24,453 bases of DNA from Chara braunii. Lineage: Eukaryota > Streptophyta > Charophyceae > Charales > Characeae. The stretch is taken from the NCBI GenBank assembly GCA_003427395.1, contig BFEA01000322.1, positions 1,041,043-1,065,495 of the forward strand, written 5' to 3'. The position numbers and the translations under genes are program-made. Below the pieces are notes generated by a model. That model was not told where the DNA came from, did not search any database, and worked only from the letters and a program-made list of their open reading frames with translations. Positions 8,361 to 17,239 of this stretch are shown in pieces (the stretch's first letter is position 1; the number at the start of each line of letters is the position of its first letter).

Positions 8361-9339
8361 ATTTGCCCGTCGTAGCATGACCCTGCAGCAAATGTCTGCC
8401 TTTGGACGTCGCTGTCGTCGCATGCATCCACGCGCGGCTGTAATACTCGCTGTTTTGAATTCAGGTAGGAGCCATCCGGCCCGGCTTGTTTGTTTGTTTT
8501 TTTCTTTTTTTTTAGGCTTATATATTTCAAATAGCAAAAGGAGGCCCCAAAAACCTCCACAGATGAATGAAAATAGAAAATTGGGAGAAGGGGGGGGAAG
8601 GAAAGAGAAAAGAAGAAGGAGGAACGGAGCGGCGTTAGTGGGCGAAGTAGCGTTAGCGCTCCGCTGAAGGCCATCGCCCAACGCGGGTAGCGAGTTGGGC
8701 GCTACTGGGCCGTGTTCCCCGTCGTCGAGAAGGGTTACGGAGTACGCGCCGCGCTCTCCCTTTTCGGGGGAGGGGCTATGCCCGCTCGCGGTTGTTGTCT
8801 CCCCGGTAGTCCTGTAGTGTAAGGTAGGAATAGGTGTAACTTGGCCATGGTAATTCGGCGATGGTAACTCGGAGAGGTCGGAGGGTACGTCAAATACCAG
8901 GTAACTGGGCGATGGCAACTCGGAAAGTTAGGGACGCCCGTAAGAGGTGGAGCACAGGAGTAGGAAGGGGGTAGCCATCAGCGACCGTGAGGAATCGAGT
9001 GATAGTCGGAAGTGAGTTGGTGGCCTTCCGCATTAGGTTACCGTCGGAGTAAAGTTGAGCACGGGAGGTGTTCCCCGAGGCAATACTTACCATGGCGCCT
9101 TCGCACAGTCAATCGTCATGAGAATCCTTCGTCAAAGAAACTGGAATACGTCACCGAATTACCAGGGTAAGGAAACCGACTTAAAAAGTGTTTCGTTTTA
9201 GGTCGGGAAGATAAGGGAAGGCACCAAGGACAGGAAGGAGGAGTGAGATCGCTATTCGCCAGACGAAGTCGACTACTCGTGGAGAAAGTAGATGAAAGAG
9301 TTAAAGTGGTCGAAAGGCAGGACTATTCAAAATTGTATG
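8361..9339. other. No gene seen; possibly outer LINE-A 5' sequence
   Basis: A long pyrimidine tract ending in TTTAGG (about 8490-8516) resembles a 3' splice site but no exon follows. Short degenerate repeats of GGCGATGGTAACTCGG occur around 8845-8935. A minus-strand ORF at 8349-8918 is low in complexity and not convincing. The right part is G+A-rich like the LINE-A monomers. Confidence 0.35.
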
Positions 9340-10490
9340 AATTGGGTCGCCCACCTGGCCAGATCCATCTCCACCAAGCACGAGTGATAAAATTTTGTTG
9401 CTCAAGGTCGAAGTGAGAGTGGCGGGAAAGAGACTAATAGTGAGAAGTGAGAAGTACCTGGTAAGAGGCGATTTCGTGGAAATTGATCTGCCATAGTAAT
9501 TCCGGGTGCCACCAGACGCGCCAGTAGGCAGCAGCCCAGGCGGTCCCGGTGATGCATCTGGGGCTGTAGAATTGGCTCTGTCGTTACTAGTTTAGACGTG
9601 TTTCTAACGTGTTTCATATAGCAAATTCGGCTGCGAACTCGACTGTTGGTAGCTGTCGATGCAGCGGAAGCACGTAGAAAGTAGATAGGAGAAGGTAAGG
9701 TACGTGCAAATTGCAAATACGGTTGCGGACTCGGCTACTGGCAGCTGCCGATGCAACGAAAGCAAGCAGTTAGTAGAAAGGAAGCTACGGTGGTCGGTGA
9801 AGAAAGGTTGTTCCTTCCTGTTGATTGTTACACACTCGTTATTGTGGAAATCATAATCTTCCGGTTCGTTTCTCTTGCCGAGTTTGGACGCTTACCTGGT
9901 CAGATTCATCCTCACCAAGTTTATGTAGTATAATTTCGGTGCACATGGCCGAGGGGAGTGAGAGCCGGAGAGAGATTAAAAGGGAGAAAAACGTGGTAAG
10001 CTACGTATTCAAGGTAATCGAGGTGTCGTAAGATCTTCGTTTGTCACCAGACACGCCAGCAGGTAGTAGAAGCCCGGGCTGATCCGCTGATACATCTCCT
10101 GCTGCTGAGCAGGCTCCTTCAATACGGTTTGGGCAGGTGTTTGTATGGTCTGTAAATTGCAATTATGGTCGCGTACTCGTCCATTGGCAGTTGCCGATGC
10201 AGCGGAAGCAAGTAATTAGGAGAAGGGAATGTATGATTCTTGTGAAGATGGTCTGACCCCTTCCGTTGTATGTTGCATATTCGTCATTGTGGAAATCATA
10301 ATTTCCCCCTCCGTTTCTCTTACCACCCAGGAAGTTTTTGGTACGGTAGTAGCCATACAGGGTAAACATGCAAGTGGATTCCTCAGGGTAATTCGCAAAC
10401 CGATCCGGTCGTCCGTGACTGAGGCCGGCTGCACCTCCTGCAGGAGAAAAGTTATTTCTCCCCATTATTCTAGACGCCAACTCAGACCAG
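9340..10490 (+). repeat. Tandem monomers in the LINE-A 5' region
   Basis: About two and a half imperfect copies of a ~445-bp unit lie directly before ORF1. Matching landmarks are ACCTGGCCAGATCC (9353) with ACCTGGTCAGATTC (9894); ACCAGACGCGCCAGTAGG (9511) with ACCAGACACGCCAGCAGG (10046); and GTGGAAATCATAATCTTCC (about 9844) with GTGGAAATCATAATTTCC (about 10290). The first interval is about 90 bases longer because an internal ~87-bp block is duplicated there. Tandem 5' monomers carrying promoter activity are known from mouse L1; a promoter role here is inference. Confidence 0.7.
9621..10228 (+). repeat. 70-80 bp motif, three copies within the monomers
   Basis: Copies lie at about 9621-9695, 9713-9780 and 10159-10228. 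All share the pattern actCG-x-CTATTGGCAGtTGcCGATGCA, then cGgAAGCA and AGgAGAAggg; the most alike blocks are AGCTGTCGATGCAGCGGAAG and AGTTGCCGATGCAGCGGAAG. Confidence 0.75.
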
Positions 10491-10512
10491 GGGAGGGGAG
10501 GTGAGAAACGAG

Positions 10513-12948
10513 ATGGTCGGGGTTCCCAGTCATGTAGAAGCTCAGCAACACCCAAACCCCCTTGCTACCGATGTGAATCGTTCTAGAGTACGGGCTCCGG
10601 TGACTAGATGCTATGATGAGGGGGTATGCCCTGATGACCTTTCCTTAGTTGAGGTGATTGAAGATGGGGAAAGGAAACGCTTTGTGGTGAACGGCTTGGT
10701 TAACAAGGTGAAAGACGAATTCCTAAAGGAAAGGTCTGTTCTAGTTATTTTCCAGGGGGAAGCTCGCAATTTGGCAAGATCTGTCAAGGAGGATTTGATA
10801 CGAGCGTATTATGGCATTAAGGGTCACTCTTGATGCATACTACTATCTACTGAGGGCAGTCAAGGGGATTTTCGGGGAGGTCATTGCAATGCACAATCCG
10901 GAATACGACAGAGACAGGCCAAAGCTGATGAACGTGAAGTTTGACATGCCACCTGAAGCGCGTTACCGAATAGATGACGACCTGATGATCAAATCTCCGG
11001 AGGGGGAAAGGTGGAAAGTGGAAATTGTGTCTTCGTACACGGTCTGGTGTCGTCGGTGCAGGTGGTACTATCACACGGAGGAAAGTTGCCCCCGACGTCA
11101 AGCTGACGAAGGTCGCAGGGTCAATGGCGTGCGACAGGGAGGGCACAGAGCACGATTTCGGGAGCTCATCCAAAGTCAAGGAAGTCCATCTGGAGGGGTA
11201 GCTGGAGGATGGGAGGATATCGCCCGGTCTCAGAGGCCGGCCCCGTAGGCCTCGCGGAGGGACGTGCCGATGCAGAGCACTCAGTCACATCAACGGGATA
11301 ACCAGCGCCAACCAAGTCTGGATAGTGCAGGCCAGAGGCACCACCAACACCAGACACATGCGCAACAGGCCCAAGGGGAGTACAACAGGGAATGCAACAG
11401 AGAGCAGCGTCAAGGTGCCCAAGCAGAGTACCAACACATCCCCAGAGGAGGAGATAACGGCCCCTGAGGCAGGAACCAGTTAGACAAAGCTCTGAGGGGC
11501 TGAGAGCAACTCTCGATTGGGGCAGCGAGCAAGCATGGAGGAATGACCAGGCAAGGGGACAGTACACTTCCACCCTGCCACCTTGGCAACCGAGAGAGGA
11601 CTGGCCAGGGGGGAATGGGTGCTACTCATATAGAGAAACTCCAACTGGACAAAGGAGCTTCCCCCACCCCCAAGTTGGTAGGACTTCCAAACACACCAAG
11701 CACTTCTAGACGAAGGCGTCTTTTACCAACAGCAGCAACAATTGCAGCCAGGTCACCCCCGGAGCATCGGGTACGAGGCCAGTCTCAACCAGGTGGGTGT
11801 ATCCCCAATCGGGCTACCCCTCAAATTACTATGACTGGAGACACCTGGTGCCCCCACCTCCGGAAAGAAATACACAGATATCGGAGGGACCAAAATGGGA
11901 CGGGTGTGGCTTGTCAATGAGAAGAAGGCAGAATAGCTCCGCCTCCCGCTGGTGTCCGTGGAAAGAGGATAATTGGCGGCAAAGAGGAGCTAGTACCAGA
12001 TCTTGGAGGCAGGGACCAAACCACCACTGCACCCCAGTCAGAGAGGAGGAGGAGGTAGCCGAAGGGGGGGGAGGTCTAGAGCCTGTAGATGTACAGCAGA
12101 ATGTCGCAAGGCTGCGGGACGAATTATCCAAAACCACGATCACCTCCCAATCGAGAGTGAGGTGGGGCAGCGAGTGTGAGGATAACAACCGCAATGAATC
12201 AAGGAAGTCGGACTCCTCATTGGTAGAGAGCTCGGTAGGTTCGGGCCGCAAACCGGAAAACGAGGCTAGAAGACCGCCTGACAAGGACAGGAGGGCGGTA
12301 GCTGTTGAACGGAACCACATGGAATCTGTTCAAAGAAGACTGGTCCCTATCCTGTGCGCTCATTCGGACAATGGCGTATTTTTTCTGGCGACAACAGATG
12401 TGGAGGGACAACCGATTTTGCCTTCAGCTGAAGTAGACTGCTTCCCTTCACCGTCTCGCATCCTGGAAGTCACCAGACGACTATATGGGGAGCATGTACC
12501 AGTTAGGCTCATCCCACACTCCACCATGGCCAGCATCATTGTGGAAACAGTGGAGGGATACAAGAAGATGTACTTCCCCCTCCTGGATGCGCGTATACCC
12601 CCGGAGATGGTGGAGGTGTTGTCTCAGGCCGGTATTCACTGGTACCACAGGAGCCTGATTCATGCCGAGCATGTCACGGAGCTCAGCGTCATTCGCATCC
12701 TCCCCGGGGTATCTGTAGCGGCCCTACTCACGGTGAACGAAAAATTGCTCCAAGAAGAAGACTTCCACTCTGCTTTTTTGGCAACGAGACTGACGGAGGA
12801 TTGGAGGTCTGCCTCTCAAGTCAGCTCATCTAGAGCCAGCTCGCGGAATAGGAAGGCGAGCTCTTCGGACCACAGGCAGGCACAGCCTGCTACTCAAACT
12901 CATCCCCGCATCCAAATCAACGTGGAAGCAACACTTGTAGATGGATAA
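10513..12948 (+). pseudogene. LINE-A ORF1, DUF4283-like RNA-binding protein
   Basis: ORF1 proteins of plant L1 elements coat the element RNA. From ATG 10513 (GTG at 10501 is also in frame) frame 1 reads ... LKERSVLVIFQGEARNL and DLIRAYY (about 10800). Coding then moves to frame 2 with MALRVTLDAYYYLLRAVKGI, matching LINE-B IAVQVPLGAMLYL; about 245 bases present in LINE-B are missing at this join. A CCHC knuckle CRRCRWYYHTEESC (CX2CX4HX4C) lies at 11048-11089. The middle is rich in Gln, Pro and Arg and changes frame at least twice (2 to 3 by about 11720, 3 to 1 near 11790), with stops at 11246-11248 and 11465-11467. The last part (11797-12948, frame 1) holds a conserved C-terminal domain at about 12328-12810 (VPILCAHSDNGVFFLATTD ... 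YFPLLDARIPPE) shared with LINE-B. The TAA stop lies inside the ORF2 start region. Confidence 0.8.
12941..12948 (+). promoter_or_regulatory. ORF1 stop / ORF2 start overlap (ATGGATAA)
   Basis: The ORF2 ATG (12941-12943) lies five bases before the ORF1 TAA (12946-12948). Such overlaps fit translation of ORF2 by termination-reinitiation, a mechanism known for some LINEs. In LINE-B the same spot reads ATAGGCAA: the ATG has become ATA and the ORF1 stop has moved to TAG 19441-19443. Confidence 0.65.
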
Positions 12949-15900
12949 ATTGAGACTGGTTACCTGGAATTTTCGAGGTCTGGGAGACACGAATGGTAGA
13001 GATAAGAGGAGGCATCTGAAGACATGGCTGCATGACTGCAGAGCAAACTGTAATATGTTACAAGAAACGAAACTGAATGACAGAAATATCAAAGAGATGG
13101 CTTCTTGGTGGGAGGGCCCACAGATATGGGCCCCAGCGCAGGGAAGTAGAGGCGGAGTTTGTATCCTGCTACACCGAGATCTGCAAGCTACCGTGATAGA
13201 TTCAGAAGCATACATTTGGGGGAGATGGGCGTGGATGAAATTTTTGGTGGCGAATGAAGAGTGGTTGTTCATGTCAGTCTACTCTCCGACGGAGGAAGGG
13301 GAGAGATATCGTTTTTTCTCAAGATTGATGTGCCACATCCCACCGGTCGAGCGGCTAGTTCTAGGAGGGGACTAGAACCAATCCCTAGACGATGCTCTGA
13401 GTAGCGGATCTTCTTATGCGGACAGAAGGGATGTGAAATCACTGCTGGAACTGTGCACGAAACTCGAAGTGGTGGACCCATTTCCAACTCTGAACCCGGG
13501 TGTCCCGGGGTACACCTGGTTCTCAAACCTCTTCAGGGACAGGCAAGCTATAACAAGAAGGCGCCTGGACTTTTTTCTAGTAAGTGAACAAATCAGGGAG
13601 CAGGTTACAGTGGTGAGACTGGGATGCAACCCTCTTTCCAATCACAAGCCGGTGATTTTAGACATCCAACTAACAGCAGCCTCCTCGAGGGGGCGAGGCT
13701 TCTTTCTCCTCAACAGCCAAGTGTTGGAAGAGTCGGGGGTGAGTGAGTGGGTCACACAACATATGCAGAGTTGGGAGCGGACGAGGGGCCATTTCGAGTC
13801 CACAGCAGACTGGTTGGATGGCGGCATTGCCATAGCGTCAGGCGTAATGGACATCATCTCAAGAATCTTGGCAAAAGGAGAGAAACAAAAGAGAGGTGGT
13901 GTGTAGTCGAAGGGTGGAGGAATCGGAAGAGAGAATGGAGGGTCATCCCATCTCAGTGATGGTTTAGGCAGCGGAAAGGGAAAGACGCATGAGGGAATGG
14001 GATGACATTCAAGAGGAGAAACAGAAGAGGTGGTCTGACATTCTGAGAGTGAAGGGGATAGAGTTCAACGACAAAATGACTAAGGAGACATTCCGGAGAC
14101 TACAACCGCACAGGAGCCGTTTGCAGATGGTGGAACTCAGGCATCCTTTCGATCACGCAGCCCCTCCAGCTAGTTCGGCTATCGGAATGCTCCACTACGC
14201 AAGACTGTACTACGAGGACGTCCTGACAACGAGAAGGTCAAATGAGGCAGCGGACTACGACCTAGCTCAGACATCGGGCATGTGGAACAACACCACGGTA
14301 AAGTTGCAAACACCCGCAAGGTTGGACATGGACCGGCCACTTACTCTACAAGAAACAACTCAGACACTCAAATCGATGGCAAAGGGAAAATCCCCTGGTG
14401 TAGATGGTCGTATGGTGGAGTTCTACTCCGCTAACTGGGTTGATGTCGGACCCAAGTTAGTGGAATTGTATAACGAAGTCTTGGCAGGGGGCAAACTGGG
14501 GAAGGGGATGACACATGGGGTGATCTCCGTTCTATTCAAGAAAGAAGACAAAGCGAAAGTCCGCAATTGGCGCCCAATTTCTCTGCTGAATGTGTCATAC
14601 AAGATTCCGACAAAATCACTGGCGCGCAGGCTCGCAAAGCACCTGCCGGGGTTAGTCGAAGGAGACCAGGGAGCGTTCGTGAGAGGAAGATCTATCTTCA
14701 ACAATATTGTGACTGCCATGGAGACATTGGAAGTAGTGCAGAATGAGGGACTGGACATGGCAATCCTTCTCCTTGACTTGGAGAAGGTGTACGACAAGGT
14801 GGGGTGGCCATTCGTCTTCACCACTCTGAGGAGGATGGGTTTTGGGGAAGGATTCTGCGCGTGGATCAAAGCCATGTACTGTTTCTCCACGTCAGCAATC
14901 ATGATAAATGGAAACCTGTCACAGTCGTTCGTCCTCTCAAGGTCGTTGCGCCAAGGCTGCCTGCTGGCGCCGCTCGTGTTTGTATTGCAGCTGGAGGTTC
15001 TGTTGAACAAGATCCGCAGACACCAGACATAAGGGGCATGCAACTTCACACCGGGGAGGTGTGCAAAGTCAAGGCTCTAGCGGACGACCTGTTCGGGATA
15101 TAAGAGAACACAGCGCCTTCGCTGTCTGCCCTGAAAAAGTCTTGTGTGAGTACTCTATGCTGTCAGAAGCAACGGTAAATTGGAACAAATCTACGTATAT
15201 GCTTCCTACCCAGTTTGTTCTAAAAGTAGAATGGGGCATGAAAAGGGTGGTTGCACGGGAGGAGGAGAGGTTTTTGGGTGTTCTAATTAGCTTGCAAATT
15301 GATGGGTCGGCACAGGGATTGGTGCTGCAGCAACGGATTGCATCCAAATTGAGGATGTGGGGCAATACGTGACACTTGTCTCTGATAGGTAGAGCTTTGG
15401 TGGCTAATGTGGCCCTGCTTTCAATTTTGTGGTTCGTGACCACAGTAAAGGAGCTTGCGGAAGGGATAGTCAGGGCAGTTAGGAGACTAATCGCACGGTT
15501 CATTTGGAAACCAGGTGCTCAGAGCACGGATGGTTTCCTATCAAAAGTAGCCTTTGACACTCTCACATTTCCAAGGTCGCAAGGGGGTTTGGGTCTCCAG
15601 GAGGAGCCAAGCCCAGTTGAGAAACTGACTAGTCAAAGTAAGCAACTTGGGAACCGGGGAACACAGGGTTTCAATTGCTGAACAAATTCTTATGAGAGAA
15701 TGGGAACTATGCAGACCCCAGGACGTCTGGGCCTGCTTCTTCATACCCTCCTTTCGGAAGAAGAGGCTGAAGTAAGGTTTCTGGGAACCCATCAGGCGGG
15801 CGTGGCACCGCCTCCCTCCGGACGTGCTGAATCCGCCAACCAGTAAAGAAGAAGTATTGGACCAGCTGATGTTCGAAAATCCTGTGATAACTGACCACAC

Positions 15901-17193
15901 TGGCACCACGTTCCGGGCGATGGGTCAGTAGGCTCCTTCAGTAGGGCCTGGGTCAAAAAGGACATCGTGAAGATAGCTGACCTCTGGTCATCCGTTTCGG
16001 GGGGGTGGAGGCCACTGTCGGAGATAAGAGCGGTTCTCATAAATCTACAAGGAGTGGAGAGCCACTGGAGGGCGCTGATTAACGCTATCCCTCAAGACTG
16101 GTGGTTGATCCTAGGGCCGAAAGGCACAGACCCAGCGGGCACGTGGTACGTGCCTCACCAGGCGAGGGAGGAGGAAGGGGTTTTGTGGAAAATGTTGAGC
16201 ATTCTCCCAAGCGGATTCAGAAAGATTGAAAGGTGGAAGTGCTCGGGCCCCGAGAACACGCTGACCTGGGTCGGTGAAGACACAGTACAAGTATGGGAAA
16301 ACCTAGCCCAAGCACGAGTCCTGGAGGTGCGGAGCAGGAGTCCTGCGGCCCGCATAGTCTCTTGGGTGGGCAGGCGCCCGCTCTTGAAACTCAACATTGA
16401 CCCAGCAACCTGGAGTTGGTCGGCTAAAATTGCGGAGGAGGAACCCCTAGCACTGCAAGACTACACAGTGGTTGCGGGTTACAATCAGTACAAGCACAAG
16501 GTCAAACCACCTGCGCAGGTTGCCATTCAACATTGGCAAGCTGTTTGCGGAGAGGATCTTTCAGAGGTTGAACCATAGTTCAAGAGATTGTGGACCACTC
16601 TGGCTTCGCTACCCAACGTCAAACAGGTCGGTCTGATGTGGTTGCTTTCGCTCATGGTCACTCCTTCAGCAGTCTGGCTGACAAGTAGAGGTATGAATGT
16701 AGACCTTGCTTGCACAAGATGCAGATGGCCCTTTGAGTCGACCAGACATCTGTGGTGGGAGTGCCCTGCGTCGAAAAGAATTTGGAACTGGTGGGCGAGT
16801 CGCTGGAGGGAGTTCGGGGATCAGGGGGTGGAATGGAATGAACGGTGGATATTGCTGGGGTTCTTACCAGAGAACGTCAAGTGCAATATTGGCTGAGGAT
16901 ATGTTGCGCACGTTGTCGGAGGCTTAATTTGCGAAACGGTCTGGCTGGACAGAAACAGGTCGAGATTCCAAAAATGGCCTTTCTCAGACGTGGAGATTAA
17001 AAAGCGCATCAAATGGGGCCTGAAACACGCTATCTGGGTAGAGTGGAAGAGGAAGGCGAAATCAGGGAAAGGCAGCCGTCATCAGCTTCACTGGTTCCTT
17101 CGTACCTGGGTCAAGAACAACAAACTGGCAGCATTTCATTCTCAGAGAGGCCTGGTAATCTCCAAGTGGGTGTTGGATGTCGTTCCCCAGTAA
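12941..17193 (+). pseudogene. LINE-A ORF2: endonuclease / reverse transcriptase
   Basis: ORF2 proteins nick target DNA and reverse-transcribe the element RNA from the nick. Endonuclease (12941 to about 13680): LRLVTWNFRGLGD, QETKL, VYSPTEE, then GGD followed by TAG (13373-13375) where GDWN is expected, YTWFSN, RRLDFFL and SNHKPVI (the usual SDH is SNH; AAT at 13640-13642). Reverse transcriptase: KGKSPGVDG, NWRPISLLNVSYK, LDLEKVYDKVGW (Asp codons 14775 and 14793), LRQGCLLAPL, and motif C LADD at 15077-15088. zf-RVT-like CCHC at 16711-16764: CTRCRWPFESTRHLWWEC. In-frame stops: 13373, 13965, 15101, 15370, 15773, 16576, 16894. The coding frame runs 2, 3, 2, 1, 2, 1, with shifts near 13900-13960, 15010-15030, 15140, 15630 and 15925. 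It cannot encode an active protein. Confidence 0.9.
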
Positions 17194-17239
17194 AGAGTAG
17201 TTAGTGTTGGGGTTGCTCATAGTGCTAGTGTAGCTCAAG
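17194..17239 (+). other. 46-base junction between LINE-A and LINE-B
   Basis: This short stretch separates the LINE-A ORF2 stop (TAA 17191-17193) from the LINE-B ORF1 ATG (17240). It has no A tail, no monomer and no repeat of the LINE-B 3' UTR. It may be the remnant of the LINE-A 3' UTR, the LINE-B 5' UTR, or both after a deletion. Confidence 0.7.

Larger units (their letters stand above)
9340..17239 (+). mobile_element. LINE-A: L1-type non-LTR retrotransposon, inactive
   Basis: Order: monomeric 5' region, ORF1 (10513-12948), ORF2 (12941-17193). ORF2 carries APE endonuclease, reverse transcriptase and a zf-RVT-type CCHC, the layout of plant L1-clade LINEs. The 5' limit is uncertain and may lie left of 9340. 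No 3' UTR or A tail of its own is visible: 46 bases after the ORF2 stop the ORF1 of LINE-B begins. Decay is heavy, with stops, frameshifts in both ORFs, a ~245-bp deletion in ORF1 and an Asp-to-Asn change in the endonuclease. Confidence 0.85.

Noticed and set aside
8349-8918. 189-codon minus-strand ORF with Ser/Pro-rich start and hydrophobic middle
   Set aside because: The hydrophobic part is the complement of an A/G-rich low-complexity tract; no family resemblance.
13747-13959. Separate small ORF between endonuclease and reverse transcriptase of LINE-A
   Set aside because: It is an out-of-frame reading of ORF2 linker sequence around a frameshift.
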